A stretch of DNA of 64,000 nucleotides from Buttiauxella gaviniae ATCC 51604 (GCF_001654835.1 NZ_LXEP01000036.1:124001-188000), one strand, 5' to 3'; positions 41,412 through 51,484 are shown, numbered from the stretch's first letter. Translations and numbers: made by a program. Notes: a model not told the origin generated them from the letters alone.

Positions 41412-41911
41412 TCACTGGAGAGATTTAATCGCCGCAATCAGGCGCTTCACACCTTCTTCAATCTTAACTCGTGGGCAGCCGGCGTTCAGTCGCACAAATC
41501 CTTTTCCTTGCTCGCCGTAGGTATATCCCGGCATGATGGCGACTTTTTGCTGCTCGATAAGCACTTTTTGCAGCGCATTGTCATCAATACCCAATGGGCG
41601 TAAATCTATCCATGCAAGAAGATAACCGACGGGCCGTACACTACCGACTCTTTATTAATCACACTGTTAAAACGCGTGTGATACCAACGCACGATCGCAC
41701 CAAGAAACTCGTCATTCTTCCAGCGGCTATAACCTAATACACCGTGAGATAAGCGTTGTTGCAGAGCTTCAAGTATGACTGGAGCGGTAGGGAAATCCAT
41801 ATCGGAGATGGTAAAGGGCAGGAGGTCGGCGGCACCGAAACGGTCAGCGACATAATCCCACTGAGTACACCAGGTTCCGTGGCGGTCACCGACTGTGGAA
41901 AAATCGAACAT
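41412..41911 (-). pseudogene. malY: malY remnant (internal deletion, frameshifted)
   Basis: The first about 98 codons of MalY (MFDFSTVGDRHGTWCTQWDY to VVYGPSV) are followed, within about 15 bases near 41620, by the last about 65 codons in another frame (LAWIDLRPLGIDDN to IAAIKSLQ). About 230 codons of the middle are gone, including the lysine that binds pyridoxal phosphate. E. coli MalY (390 residues) is a cystathionine beta-lyase-type enzyme that also inhibits MalT. This copy cannot work. Confidence 0.93.
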
Positions 41912-41952
41912 ATTACCTCGCAACAAACGGGCGCCGTAGCGCCCGTTATGGT

Positions 41953-42170
41953 TTACGCCTGAGCAGTTTGCATCAGATGCGCCATTTCATCTTTCACCGA
42001 CCGGACCTGCGGACCAATCACCACTTGCAGATTGTACTGGTTGAGTTGCACCACACCGATGGCACGGAGGTTTTTCAGTGCTGCACTGTCGACCAAATCC
42101 ATATCTTTCAATGACATATGCAGGAGGGTGATGCAGTTATCGAGAGAAACAATATTCTCGGCACCGCCCA
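41953..42170 (-). pseudogene. malX: malX 3' remnant (PTS EIIB end)
   Basis: Only the last about 72 codons of the MalX PTS protein are left (GGAENIVSLDNCITLLHMSL to VKDEMAHLMQTAQA). The phosphorylated Cys is kept in LDNCIT, but the usual Arg three residues later is Leu. The EIIC domain and the start are lost; upstream the sequence runs straight into the malI remnant. Confidence 0.92.
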
Positions 42171-42472
42171 TTACTGCTGTGCTCTGCCACAACAGCACTG
42201 TAGCGATGGGGGCATGGTTTGGTTTACTGCGCGCTGGAAGACAAAGTGGCGAGGGAAGTATCGATAGTTACTATGACCGCCATGTGGCATTGGCCGCTTT
42301 CGCTGAAGTGATGGACGATGAACTGGATGACTTGCCATTAACCTGGGTTTCTACACCTGCTCGTGAGATAGGCCGTATGGCTGGGCAGCGTATCCTGCAA
42401 CGTACACAGAAAGGTGATACCAGTGCGCTCAGTCAGATTATGTCAGCACGATTGGTGGTGAGAAAAAATTAA
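42170..42472 (+). pseudogene. malI: malI 3' remnant (LacI-family repressor end)
   Basis: The last 100 codons of MalI remain (ITAVLCHNSTVAMGAWFGLL to SQIMSARLVVRKN). The DNA-binding domain and the malI-malX control region are gone. It abuts the malX remnant within a few bases at 42168-42170, so one deletion removed the 5' ends of both divergent genes. Confidence 0.92.
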
Positions 42473-42473
42473 A

Positions 42474-42497
42474 AAAGCCTCCCTAAAGGGAGGCTTT
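42474..42497. terminator. Terminator between malI remnant and ydgA
   Basis: Arms AAAGCCTCCC and GGGAGGCTTT with a TAAA loop and an A run before; it serves convergent genes. Confidence 0.85.
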
Positions 42498-42516
42498 AGC
42501 CAGGCATTGCTCACAA

Positions 42517-44067
42517 TTATTGCTGAGGAACAGCTGGCGCTTCTGGTGCGGCAGGTGCTGCAAGTTCTGGTGCTGGGGCAGCTTCTGGTTCACTCATAGT
42601 CGGCATGCCAAACATTCCTAACAGATCGCCCAGTGCCATTTTCTGGCCGTTCAGTGTCACCTGACCGTTAGAGTACTGCAGGCTGGAAACCACATTGTTG
42701 CCTTCCATAGTGGTCACGCGGAACATTTGGCCCATTGCGGCCAGACCTTTGATTTGCTGCTCGGCAAGTTTAGCTGCTTCGGCAGGCTGGTAGCCTTCAA
42801 ACTGTGCAACTTGCGTCATCAACTCAGTCGCCATATCGACTGGAATAACCAGTTTACTGTCGAGAGATTTAACCACACGGTTCAGTTGTTCTTCCGGAGT
42901 TGTTGGTTCAGCCTTTGATTGCGCCGGGTCTTTCAGGAACAAAGAGAGATTGAAGCTGCTTTCGCCTTTAGCATTTTTCCAGCTTAATGGCGCAACGGTA
43001 ATCACCGGATCACCTTTCAACAATAGCGGCAGGTTGGCGGCAAACAGCTCAACAATTTGCTGCTGATAAGCTTCAGGATTCTGCGCGAAAGCAGGATCTG
43101 CCAGTAATTTTTGCGACTCAGCGTTATATTTCTGGCTAAATTCGCGCACCGCAGCTCCGTCAAGATTGCCTATTTTGAGCGTTAGCTTACCGCTACCAAT
43201 ATCTTTGTTCTGTATCTTCAAAGAATTAATCGCGTAATCGATTTGGCCGGTAAGATGCTTTTTATCTTCCTGAAGCTCAGATTTGGCGTTGATGTTAAAA
43301 CCTTCCACAACGGCCATTTCTTTTCCTTCGATGGAAATGGATAACTTATCGATCGAGGCTTTCTGGCTACCAATTCGCTCGATAAATTCGCTACGCGCAC
43401 TATTGCCTTCGGTTTTGATACCGTTAAAGGTCATCTGTACGTGCTGGCCGTATTCGTTGACGGTATTGACCAGGCCGCTTTGCGCTTCGCCACTCACGGC
43501 AATTTTATCACCCTGGGCATCCACATCAGCCTTGAACTCACCACCGCTAAAGGCAACTTTTTGTTCGCCATTTTCATAATTCAGTGGCAGCAAGTTGATA
43601 TCAGAAGAGGTGTCACCGCTATAGCCAATACGCGTTTGGGCATCAATAAAGGACTGGCCTTTAGCAATATCAAACAATGGTTTGGTGGTTGGGTTATTCA
43701 TCAATGTGGTATGAACTGACGCCATGGAAGGCAACAGATTGAATTTTTTCAGTTGCGCGAACGGGAACGGGCCATGATCTATGGTTTCGTTAAATACGAT
43801 AGTTTGGTCAGGCTTGAGGAGCGCGCTTGTCATTCCTGCGGTTGGCTTGATGACTAACTGCATGGTGCTGCTGAACAGACCACGATGATAATCCTGGTAG
43901 CCCAGCGTCAAGCCAGCTTCGGGCGAGGCTTTGTTCAATGCGGTATTAGCGTTGCTGATCATCTCCGCCATACGGCCTTCGAGCTGTTTACCGGTGTACC
44001 AGGCTGTGCCAGTCCACACCACACCCAAAGCAACAATAACACCTACTGCAACCAGTGATTTTTTCAT
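42517..44067 (-). CDS. ydgA: YdgA, DUF945 family protein
   Basis: 516 residues from the ATG at 44067, which gives the family start MKKSLVAVGVIVALGVVWTG; an upstream ATG adds five residues. One N-terminal helix anchors it, most likely with a large periplasmic part (YHRGLFSSTMQLVIKP, NETIDHGPFPFAQLKK, NGQVTLNGQKMALGDLLGMF). The C-terminus is an Ala/Pro/Glu-rich tail. Function unknown; E. coli has the same gene next to manA. Confidence 0.92.
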   Translation of the reverse strand: MKKSLVAVGVIVALGVVWTGTAWYTGKQLEGRMAEMISNANTALNKASPEAGLTLGYQDYHRGLFSSTMQLVIKPTAGMTSALLKPDQTIVFNETIDHGPFPFAQLKKFNLLPSMASVHTTLMNNPTTKPLFDIAKGQSFIDAQTRIGYSGDTSSDINLLPLNYENGEQKVAFSGGEFKADVDAQGDKIAVSGEAQSGLVNTVNEYGQHVQMTFNGIKTEGNSARSEFIERIGSQKASIDKLSISIEGKEMAVVEGFNINAKSELQEDKKHLTGQIDYAINSLKIQNKDIGSGKLTLKIGNLDGAAVREFSQKYNAESQKLLADPAFAQNPEAYQQQIVELFAANLPLLLKGDPVITVAPLSWKNAKGESSFNLSLFLKDPAQSKAEPTTPEEQLNRVVKSLDSKLVIPVDMATELMTQVAQFEGYQPAEAAKLAEQQIKGLAAMGQMFRVTTMEGNNVVSSLQYSNGQVTLNGQKMALGDLLGMFGMPTMSEPEAAPAPELAAPAAPEAPAVPQQ

Positions 44068-44201
44068 TCTGTCGTAGTCCATATTAAGTGCATCTGCCGG
44101 TAGTCCTCCGGCAGATGATTGAAATGCCCGCGGGCATTGAAGAAACTGATTCTACACAGCTTAGCAATCCTACCCAAAAAGATCAGTAAGTTGCTTTAAA
44201 C

Positions 44202-45374
44202 TCAGATTTTAGAGAATACACGAGCCACACGACCTACACCGCTGAGAGATACCGGTGATTCTTGCGCAGAAATAAACGCAGACTCACCAGGTTTGAGCGT
44301 CAATTGCTGCTGGTCTTTGCTTAAAATTGCTTCACCTTCAGTGCAGAACACAATGGCCGCACTTGGTTGGGCAAGCTGCACTTGGTGAGAGCCGAGATCG
44401 TGCAATGAGAAGGCGAAGTCATCAACTGGAATAGGGAAGTCCAGTTCGCTGCCATTTTTCTCTGGCTGAGTCAGTAATTCAGCGGCAGGTTTTGGCTCAA
44501 ACTTAACGTTTGCGACCAACTCAGGAATGTCGATGTATTTTGGCGTGAGCCCTGCGCGTAGGACGTTATCCGAGTTTGCCATCACCTCAAGAGCCACACC
44601 TTTCAGGTAAGCGTGTGGGGTTTCTGCAAACAGGAACATCGCTTCGCCCGGCTGTAATTTCACCACGTTCAACAGCAGTGGTGAGAATAAGCCACTGTCG
44701 TCCGGATAAAACTCGGAAATCACGCGAATGGTTTCCCACGGCTCGCCTTGCTGATTATTCAACGCTGCCTTCAACACGCCGAGTGCCAGGGATTTCTCAT
44801 CGCCTTTCATATTCAGCAGGCTTGCGAAAAGTTGTGACAAACGTTCCGCATTTGGCTCTTGTAAGAAATGAGCAATCGCCGGGTGAGCCCCGGAAACTGG
44901 CTGGAGCAAAGAGACGATATCGCTAAACTCACGGAAAGCGTTCATTGCCAGGAACGGCGTTAATGCGAACACCAGTTCTGGTTTGTGGTTAGGATCTTTG
45001 TAGTTACGCTCGGCGGCATCTAATGGAATGCCTGCTGCGTTCTCTTTGGCAAAACCCAGTTCAGACGCTTTTTTATTAGGATGGACCTGAATAGAAAGGG
45101 GTTGATCGGCGCACAGCACTTTGAAGAGGAACGGTAACTCACCAAAACGCTCTGCAACGGCCTTGCCTAACAGTGCGGGTTTGTCGGCATCAATCACGTC
45201 ACGCAGTGAACGAGCTTTGCCGTTATCAAGAATTTTTGAGCTGCTTTTCGGGTGAGCCCCCATCCATAATTCTGCCATAGGCAGGTTTGCTGGGTTTTCC
45301 ACGCCGTAAAGTTCCGTTAACGCAGTTTTACTTCCCCAGGCATAGTTTTGCACTGAGTTAATGAGTTTTTGCAT
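44202..45374 (-). CDS. manA: Mannose-6-phosphate isomerase ManA
   Basis: 390 residues from the ATG at 45374 (MQKLINSVQNYAWGSKTALT). Zinc ligands lie in LSIQVHPNKKASELGFAKEN (Gln, His) and DPNHKPELVFALTPFLAM (Glu), with a later His in AETPHAYLKGVALEVMANSD. It interconverts mannose-6-phosphate and fructose-6-phosphate. In E. coli it also lies beside fumA and is divergent from it. Confidence 0.97.
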   Translation of the reverse strand: MQKLINSVQNYAWGSKTALTELYGVENPANLPMAELWMGAHPKSSSKILDNGKARSLRDVIDADKPALLGKAVAERFGELPFLFKVLCADQPLSIQVHPNKKASELGFAKENAAGIPLDAAERNYKDPNHKPELVFALTPFLAMNAFREFSDIVSLLQPVSGAHPAIAHFLQEPNAERLSQLFASLLNMKGDEKSLALGVLKAALNNQQGEPWETIRVISEFYPDDSGLFSPLLLNVVKLQPGEAMFLFAETPHAYLKGVALEVMANSDNVLRAGLTPKYIDIPELVANVKFEPKPAAELLTQPEKNGSELDFPIPVDDFAFSLHDLGSHQVQLAQPSAAIVFCTEGEAILSKDQQQLTLKPGESAFISAQESPVSLSGVGRVARVFSKI

Positions 45375-45554
45375 TATCAAGCCCTGTTGTAAGGTATATA
45401 AAGTTCCGACTATTAAACCAATTATCTGAGATGAAGTAACCAGGCGAGTAAAAAGTCGTACTAGTCTCAGTTTTTGTTAAAAATTTGTGTAGGATATTTT
45501 GACTTGTGTTACTAACGCAGCGTGTCATTTTGCGCAGAAAAGATAAAAACTAAC

Positions 45555-45681
45555 GTATACCCAAAATAACTCGAGGTGCAGGAAGGCGGCAATTGATGGA
45601 GTCCCGATGAGCTTACTGAAGTAAGTGATTCGGGCGACTGAGTGCAGCCAACGCGCCTGCAGCTTGAAGTATGAAGGGTAT
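45555..45681. repeat. Full-length ERIC element upstream of fumA
   Basis: Exactly 127 bases, the canonical ERIC length, from GTATACCCAAAATAACTCGA to CTTGAAGTATGAAGGGTAT, with the central arms GAGCTTACTGAAGTAAGTGA. It ends 23 bases before the fumA start, so it lies in the fumA leader or promoter. Confidence 0.95.
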
Positions 45682-45704
45682 TTGATGTTGTAAGTGAGAG
45701 AACA

Positions 45705-47351
45705 ATGCCTAACAAAGCCTTTCATTATCAAGAGCCGTTCCCGTTAAAAAAAGACGAAACAGAATACTACCTGCTCAGCAGCGATTATGTTTCCGTGTCA
45801 GAGTTCGAAGGGCAGGAAGTCCTGAAAGTTGATCCTAAAGCCCTCACGTTACTCGCCAAACACGCCTTCCACGATGCCTCGTTTATGTTACGCCCGGCCC
45901 ACCAGCAACAAGTAGCCGATATCCTCAATGACCCTGAAGCCAGCGAAAATGATAAGTATGTCGCGCTGCAATTCCTGCGTAACTCCGAAATCGCTGCAAA
46001 AGGTATTTTGCCAACCTGCCAGGATACCGGCACGGCAATTATCATGGGTAAAAAAGGCCAACGCGTCTGGACCGGCGGTGGCGATGAAGAAGCGCTGTCC
46101 CGTGGCGTCTATAACACCTTTATTGAAGATAACCTGCGCTACTCGCAAAACGCGGCGCTGGATATGTACAAAGAGGTGAATACCGGCACAAATCTGCCTG
46201 CGCAAATCGACCTTTACAGTGTTGATGGCGCTGAATACAAATTCCTCTGTATCGCCAAAGGCGGCGGTTCAGCAAATAAAACCTATCTCTATCAGGAAAC
46301 GAAGGCGTTGCTGAGTCCTGGCCGCCTTAAAGATTACCTGGTCGATAAAATGCGTAGCCTCGGGACTGCCGCGTGTCCTCCGTATCATGTGGCGTTTGTG
46401 ATCGGCGGTACATCGGCTGAAGCGACGCTTAAAACCGTAAAACTCGCCTCAACCAAATACTATGATGGTCTGCCAACCGAAGGTAACGAACATGGCCAGG
46501 CATTCCGCGACGTAGCACTTGAAGACGAGTTATTAAAAGAAGCTCAGAACCTTGGCCTTGGCGCGCAGTTTGGTGGTAAGTATTTTGCCCACGATATCCG
46601 TGTTGTGCGCTTGCCGCGCCACGGTGCGTCATGCCCGATTGGCATGGGTGTTTCTTGTTCAGCCGATCGCAACATCAAAGCAAAGATCAACCGCGATGGT
46701 ATTTGGATCGAAAAACTCGAACACAACCCAGGTAAGTTTATCCCGCAGGAACTCCGTCAGGCGGGTGAAGGGGAGGCAGTAAAAGTCGATCTGAACCGCC
46801 CGATGAGTGAGATCCTAAAACAACTGGCGCAGTATCCTGTTTCAACTCGCCTTTCTTTAAGCGGCACGATAATTGTGGCGCGTGACATCGCCCACGCTAA
46901 ACTCAAAGAACGTATCGACAACGGCGAAGGTTTGCCGCAATACATCAAGGATCACCCGGTGTATTACGCGGGGCCAGCTAAAACGCCAGACGGTTATGCA
47001 TCAGGTTCACTTGGGCCAACAACAGCCGGGCGTATGGATTCCTATGTCGACTTATTGCAAGCCAACGGCGGCAGTATGGTGATGTTGGCAAAAGGCAACC
47101 GTAGCCAGCAAGTGACGGATGCCTGCCATAAACATGGTGGTTTCTATCTTGGTAGTATCGGCGGCCCGGCGGCAGTTCTGGCGCAGCAGAGCATCAAGAG
47201 CCTTGATTGCGTCGAATATGCGGAATTGGGTATGGAAGCCATCTGGAAGATTGAAGTTGAAGACTTCCCGGCCTTTATTCTGGTGGATGATAAGGGCAAT
47301 GACTTCTTCCAGAAAATACACGCCTCGCAATGTACGCGATGTGTGAAATAG
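45705..47351 (+). CDS. fumA: Class I fumarase FumA
   Basis: 548 residues, the E. coli length. Cys residues that hold the [4Fe-4S] cluster are in [10 protein letters not shown] (near residue 105), [16 protein letters not shown] and the conserved C-terminal half, and the end CTRCVK is typical. It interconverts fumarate and malate; class I enzymes are oxygen-sensitive and work in the citric acid cycle. fumC follows after a terminator and an ERIC element. Confidence 0.97.
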   Translation: MPNKAFHYQEPFPLKKDETEYYLLSSDYVSVSEFEGQEVLKVDPKALTLLAKHAFHDASFMLRPAHQQQVADILNDPEASENDKYVALQFLRNSEIAAKGILPTCQDTGTAIIMGKKGQRVWTGGGDEEALSRGVYNTFIEDNLRYSQNAALDMYKEVNTGTNLPAQIDLYSVDGAEYKFLCIAKGGGSANKTYLYQETKALLSPGRLKDYLVDKMRSLGTAACPPYHVAFVIGGTSAEATLKTVKLASTKYYDGLPTEGNEHGQAFRDVALEDELLKEAQNLGLGAQFGGKYFAHDIRVVRLPRHGASCPIGMGVSCSADRNIKAKINRDGIWIEKLEHNPGKFIPQELRQAGEGEAVKVDLNRPMSEILKQLAQYPVSTRLSLSGTIIVARDIAHAKLKERIDNGEGLPQYIKDHPVYYAGPAKTPDGYASGSLGPTTAGRMDSYVDLLQANGGSMVMLAKGNRSQQVTDACHKHGGFYLGSIGGPAAVLAQQSIKSLDCVEYAELGMEAIWKIEVEDFPAFILVDDKGNDFFQKIHASQCTRCVK

Positions 47352-47361
47352 ATAACTCAAG

Positions 47362-47384
47362 CCGCCCACAAGGGCGGTTTTTTT
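47362..47384 (+). terminator. Terminator after fumA
   Basis: Arms CCGCCC and GGGCGG with an ACAA loop, then seven T, ten bases after the stop. Confidence 0.93.
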
Positions 47385-47510
47385 ATCCCCCTTCATTCTT
47401 CGAGTTACGTCTGTGTTGGCTGCTCTCGCTTACCCGAATCACTTACTTATGTAAGCTCATCGGGATAAGCTCCTTTGCCGCCTTGACGCACCTCGAATTA
47501 TTTTGGGGGA
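47384..47510. repeat. Full-length ERIC element between fumA and fumC
   Basis: 127 bases, in the opposite orientation to the copy at 45555-45681 (TATCCCCCTTCATTCTTCGA, CACTTACTTATGTAAGCTCA, CACCTCGAATTATTTTGGGG). It begins inside the fumA terminator T run and ends 24 bases before fumC. Confidence 0.95.
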
Positions 47511-47534
47511 TGCTCAACGTCTAAGGAGAATGAA

Positions 47535-48932
47535 ATGGTAGCCAGTCGCAGTGAAAAAGACTCAATGGGCCCAATCGACGTCCCGGCAGATAAACTGTGG
47601 GGCGCGCAAACTCAGCGCTCACTTGAGCACTTCCGTATTTCCACCGAAAAAATGCCCACGGCGCTGATCCACGCATTGGCATTAACCAAGCGAGCTGCCG
47701 CGAAGGTAAATATGGAACTCGAATTGCTGGTGGAGGATCGGGGCAACGCTATTATTAAGGCGGCCGACGAAGTTCTGGCGGGTAAACACCCGGATGAATT
47801 CCCACTGGCTATCTGGCAAACGGGCTCGGGTACACAGAGCAATATGAATATGAACGAAGTGTTGGCAAACCGGGCGAGCGAAATTCTCGGCGGCGTGCGC
47901 GGCATGGAGCGAAAAGTTCACCCTAACGACGATGTGAACAAGAGCCAAAGTTCGAATGACGTTTTCCCAACGGCGATGCATGTTGCCGCTGTCATTGCGG
48001 TACGCGAACAACTTATCCCGCAGCTAAACGTATTAAGAGAGACGTTGCTGGGTAAAGCGGAAGCCTTCCGCGAGATCGTTAAAATTGGCCGTACTCATTT
48101 ACAAGATGCAACCCCGCTTACCCTGGGCCAGGAAATTTCCGGTTGGGTAGCGATGCTTGAGCATAATCTCAGGCATGTTGAAAACAGTCTGCCGCACGTT
48201 GCCGAACTCGCATTAGGCGGCACGGCGGTGGGGACAGGGCTTAATACCCACCCGGAATACGCAGTACGTGTCGCCAAAGAACTGGCAGAAATTACCGGGC
48301 AACCGTTTATCACCGCGCCGAACAAATTCGAAGCGCTGGCGACCTGTGACGCGCTGGTTCATGCGCATGGTGCGCTAAAAGGGCTGGCGGCATCGCTTAT
48401 GAAAATTGCCAACGATGTGCGCTGGCTATCTTCCGGCCCGCGCTGTGGCATTGGTGAAATCGCTATTCCTGAGAACGAACCGGGCAGCTCAATCATGCCT
48501 GGTAAGGTGAATCCTACCCAGTGTGAAGCGGTGACGATGCTCTGCTGCCAGGTGATGGGCAATGATGTGGCGGTGAATATGGGTGGGGCGTCAGGCAACT
48601 TTGAGCTCAATGTTTATCGCCCGATGGTGATTCATAATTTCTTGCAATCGGTGCGTTTACTGGCTGATGGCATGGAGAGTTTTAATGAACATTGCGCGGT
48701 GGGTATTGAGCCGAATCGTGATCGCATTACGCAATTACTGAACGAATCACTGATGTTGGTGACGGCACTCAATCCACATATTGGATATGACAAAGCAGCA
48801 GAGATTGCCAAGAAAGCCCATAAAGAAGGGCTAACTTTGAAAGCTTCAGCGCTGAAACTTGGCTATCTGAGTGAAGACGAGTTTGATGCCTGGGTGCGGC
48901 CAGAAGAGATGGTTGGCAGCATGAAACAGTAA
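47535..48932 (+). CDS. fumC: Class II fumarase FumC
   Basis: 465 residues. The fumarase/aspartase signature [11 protein letters not shown] (near residue 317) holds the catalytic loop, and [20 protein letters not shown] holds the active-site His. It is iron-free and stable to oxygen, so in E. coli it takes over under superoxide stress or low iron. RBS AAGGAGAATGAA precedes the ATG. Confidence 0.97.
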   Translation: MVASRSEKDSMGPIDVPADKLWGAQTQRSLEHFRISTEKMPTALIHALALTKRAAAKVNMELELLVEDRGNAIIKAADEVLAGKHPDEFPLAIWQTGSGTQSNMNMNEVLANRASEILGGVRGMERKVHPNDDVNKSQSSNDVFPTAMHVAAVIAVREQLIPQLNVLRETLLGKAEAFREIVKIGRTHLQDATPLTLGQEISGWVAMLEHNLRHVENSLPHVAELALGGTAVGTGLNTHPEYAVRVAKELAEITGQPFITAPNKFEALATCDALVHAHGALKGLAASLMKIANDVRWLSSGPRCGIGEIAIPENEPGSSIMPGKVNPTQCEAVTMLCCQVMGNDVAVNMGGASGNFELNVYRPMVIHNFLQSVRLLADGMESFNEHCAVGIEPNRDRITQLLNESLMLVTALNPHIGYDKAAEIAKKAHKEGLTLKASALKLGYLSEDEFDAWVRPEEMVGSMKQ

Positions 48933-48949
48933 GCCCGACGCGCCTGCAT

Positions 48950-49879
48950 TTACTCCTCGCAGTACAAATGCAGGCGCGGGATTACCAACCGTAGCGGTTG
49001 CGCATCCGGCTTATAGCGATGACGAATATTCTCCGCATCATAATTCAGTAACTCCCCCATATCCGGTGGCATTTCGCCATTATCAAGATTACACAGCACC
49101 ACCAAAGGTGACGGGCAGGCATGTTGTACCTGTTTTTTACGCTCCTGGTACCAGGCGCGGGCAACGGGCTGTACTTTTACCGGGCGTTTAATCTTCAGGC
49201 GTACGTTATCTGAAAGGTTGGTAATGGAGTTCAGCTCGCGGGTAATTTGCTCCGCCCATTGCTCACGGGTATAGGGCGGTACAGCGCGATTCGCTTTGAG
49301 GCTCTTTTCCAGTATTTCAATAACTTCCCGGCGTGAGTAATTCTTGATGATTTGTTTATTTGCCCAACCAAAATTCAACGTAGTAGGGTTTTCCAACAGT
49401 GTAATAGAGCGGTAAGCATTAAGGGTTATAAGCCCAGGAAGCTGGCGGTGAACCCACTCAAACCGCTGCACGCTGGGCAGTCCCGACTCAACGCTGATAA
49501 TGTTTTCAAGCTCCTGTTTACGCTGATTAATGCGAAGAACCAGGGTTTGAGTCTGAAGGCGGGATGTGTCGTCAACCTGATAGCAAACCGCACCAGGCAG
49601 GCGCACAGCGGCTTTACTGCTGGTTTTCTCGGACTGCTGCTGGATAAACAAATGAGTGAAATGGGCGAGGGTGGCCTGATGTGCTTCTCTACCTAGTCGT
49701 TGTGTCACCTCGATTTTGCTTACCGCATCGTGTTCATTCCCTTTATCAACCGTAGGTAGTTGAAAGACACGGCCAACTAACAACCTGTAGCTGTCGAGTT
49801 GTTCACTGAACTGACGTAGATCTCGCTCGAGCTCGCGAAATGTACTGTTAAGGCGTTCAATCAAATCATATTTTGTCAT
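48950..49879 (-). CDS. tus: Replication terminus protein Tus
   Basis: 309 residues, as in E. coli. Matches include [20 protein letters not shown] at the start, [40 protein letters not shown] and [19 protein letters not shown] at the end. Tus binds Ter sites and stops replication forks coming from one side by blocking DnaB. Its Ter site lies ten bases upstream of its start and probably represses tus itself. Confidence 0.97.
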   Translation of the reverse strand: MTKYDLIERLNSTFRELERDLRQFSEQLDSYRLLVGRVFQLPTVDKGNEHDAVSKIEVTQRLGREAHQATLAHFTHLFIQQQSEKTSSKAAVRLPGAVCYQVDDTSRLQTQTLVLRINQRKQELENIISVESGLPSVQRFEWVHRQLPGLITLNAYRSITLLENPTTLNFGWANKQIIKNYSRREVIEILEKSLKANRAVPPYTREQWAEQITRELNSITNLSDNVRLKIKRPVKVQPVARAWYQERKKQVQHACPSPLVVLCNLDNGEMPPDMGELLNYDAENIRHRYKPDAQPLRLVIPRLHLYCEE

Positions 49880-49888
49880 TTCGCCACC

Positions 49889-49911
49889 AAATTAGTTACA
49901 ACATACTAATG
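49889..49911 (-). promoter_or_regulatory. Ter site (TerB equivalent)
   Basis: On the minus strand ATTAGTATGTTGTAACTAAT contains the whole core AGTATGTTGTAACTA of the 23-base Ter consensus, with only the last bases off. It overlaps the tus promoter area, as TerB does in E. coli. Confidence 0.95.
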
Positions 49912-49982
49912 TTTGTTTATAACACAGGCAGATGAACCTGACCATCTGTGTTGCAATAGTCAGGCAGGAGATAATGTGATTT

Positions 49983-51299
49983 TTAGCGGCTTGGCTTGAT
50001 GGATGCCAGTGTCATTGCGGATTCAGTTTTAATTGGCCAGCTAAAGCGAAAACGCGCACCGCCCAAGGCACCGCTATCAACTACTACAGAGCCTTCCATA
50101 GCGGTTGCGACAGAATGCACAATTGCCAGCCCAAGGCCACAGCCACCGGTAGCACGGTCGCGGCTTGGGTCGAGGCGAACAAAGGGTTCAAATACTCTTT
50201 CGCGTTCTTCTGCGGGTATACCTGGGCCATCGTCTTCCACCTGCAAAATCGCGGTTTGTCCATCAAGCCACAGGCTAATGCGTAATTTCTCGTTACTGTA
50301 ACGCAGTGCGTTGTTGACCAGGTTATCTGTCACTCGTTCCATCAGACGCAGGTCAATCAGGCCAAAATTGCCGCTGGGTGGGGTATCCAACAAGATATCG
50401 AGATGCGGATGAATAATTCTGACGTCGGCAATGTGCTCATCAAGCCACCGAGGAACGTTGACACTTGCCAGTTGTAACTCCGTTTGCGGGCGATCCAGAC
50501 GTGCGTAGGTTAGCAATTCTTCAATTAACGCTTCCAATTGTCCAATGTCGCGGTTTAGCGCCAGTGACTCCGCTTCGGTAAGATTATCACTCATCTCGAG
50601 GCGATAACGTAAACGGACTAATGGTGTACGCAGTTCATGAGCAATTCCGTCAATCAGGAGCTTCTTACTGGCAATTTGCGCATTAATGCTATCGGCCATG
50701 TGGTTAAACGCGACGCCCAGACGCTCAAAACTTGAAGCACTGTCGAAATGAATTCGCTCATCCAGATGTCCTTGCCCCAATCTTTGCGCCGCCGTTTCTA
50801 GTTTGAGCATGTCCTTCCAGTGCGGTCGCATCCAGATAAATACGGGGAAGGCGAGGGAGATGGCAATAAATGCCATCAGTGCGACGTCCAGTAAGCGCAT
50901 TTGGTGTAAGAAAAAGAGATACGGTATTGGCCCTACGGCCAGTACATAGTGGCTGCGAGGGATGCGCTGGATAAATGTATACTCATCGTCGAGAGCGACA
51001 ATTTCGCCTGCGCGCAGGTGATGCATGGTCATCTCATCAAGCTTGAATTTATCCATTGGCTCAATGTGCAGCTTAAAGGATAAATTAAGGTCGAGATCTT
51101 TAATGGTGCGGTTCCAGTCGCGAGGAGGAATTTCTCGCAATTCGCTACGCATTAAATACAGTGAGCTTTTCATCAAATCATCTAGCGACTGGCGACCTGC
51201 ACGTTCGGCGGTGAATTTGTATACCAGGCCAACCAGCATGGTCATCACCAAAAAGCAGACGAACAGTAAAAGATAGAATTGTATAAATAACTTTTTCAA
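49983..51299 (-). CDS. rstB: Sensor histidine kinase RstB
   Basis: 438 residues. Two membrane helices (about 5-27 and 136-156) enclose a periplasmic sensor, followed by HAMP (QRLGQGHLDERIHFDSASSF), the phospho-acceptor H-box (GIAHELRTPLVRLRYRLE), N-box (NLVNNALRYS) and G-boxes (DDGPGIPAEERERVFEPFVR, GGCGLGLAIVHSV). It is complete. In E. coli rstB directly follows rstA; here they are separated by 2.7 kb holding the EIIC-EAL gene. The C-terminus is slightly longer than in E. coli. Confidence 0.95.
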   Translation of the reverse strand: MKKLFIQFYLLLFVCFLVMTMLVGLVYKFTAERAGRQSLDDLMKSSLYLMRSELREIPPRDWNRTIKDLDLNLSFKLHIEPMDKFKLDEMTMHHLRAGEIVALDDEYTFIQRIPRSHYVLAVGPIPYLFFLHQMRLLDVALMAFIAISLAFPVFIWMRPHWKDMLKLETAAQRLGQGHLDERIHFDSASSFERLGVAFNHMADSINAQIASKKLLIDGIAHELRTPLVRLRYRLEMSDNLTEAESLALNRDIGQLEALIEELLTYARLDRPQTELQLASVNVPRWLDEHIADVRIIHPHLDILLDTPPSGNFGLIDLRLMERVTDNLVNNALRYSNEKLRISLWLDGQTAILQVEDDGPGIPAEERERVFEPFVRLDPSRDRATGGCGLGLAIVHSVATAMEGSVVVDSGALGGARFRFSWPIKTESAMTLASIKPSR

Positions 51300-51328
51300 T
51301 GAAAATCACCGGGTTATTGCGTATCTGA

Positions 51329-51484
51329 AGACTGGCCCCTGCTTTACAGGAGCGCTATCGGGATATGAGCGATGTCATTCTAGAATTTTCATACCCCATC
51401 TGGGAGGCTATGAAAGCAGGGTTTGCCCCTGCTGACAATATCTGGTGTGTGTTAGTGTGGTGTTTAATGAGAATGGTGGCTTAA
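51329..51484 (+). pseudogene. Protein-like open stretch between EIIC-EAL and rstB
   Basis: On the plus strand, opposite to its neighbours, 51 codons are open without a start codon near the left end. The translation looks like a real protein fragment (LAPALQERYRDMSDVILEF, then SYPIWEAMKAGFAPADNIW). Part of it, AxKAGFAPA, is also coded by the diverged copy at 58366-58415. I do not recognise the family. It may be a broken gene end left by a rearrangement. Confidence 0.35.
51386..51435 (+). repeat. 50-base repeat, copy A (beyond the EIIC-EAL stop)
   Basis: Aligned without gaps with 58366-58415: 39 of 50 bases agree, with 23 of the last 27. Shared cores are AAAGCAGG, TTTGC and GCTGA. This copy also has a perfect hairpin GCAGGG/CCCTGC (51416-51432), which on the minus strand is followed by TTTCA and may end the EIIC-EAL transcript. 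Confidence 0.6.

Noticed and set aside
51386-51435. The 50-base repeat as dif or an integrase attachment site
   Set aside because: It does not resemble the dif sequence, no integrase gene is near either copy, and the copies are too diverged for a recent attL/attR pair.
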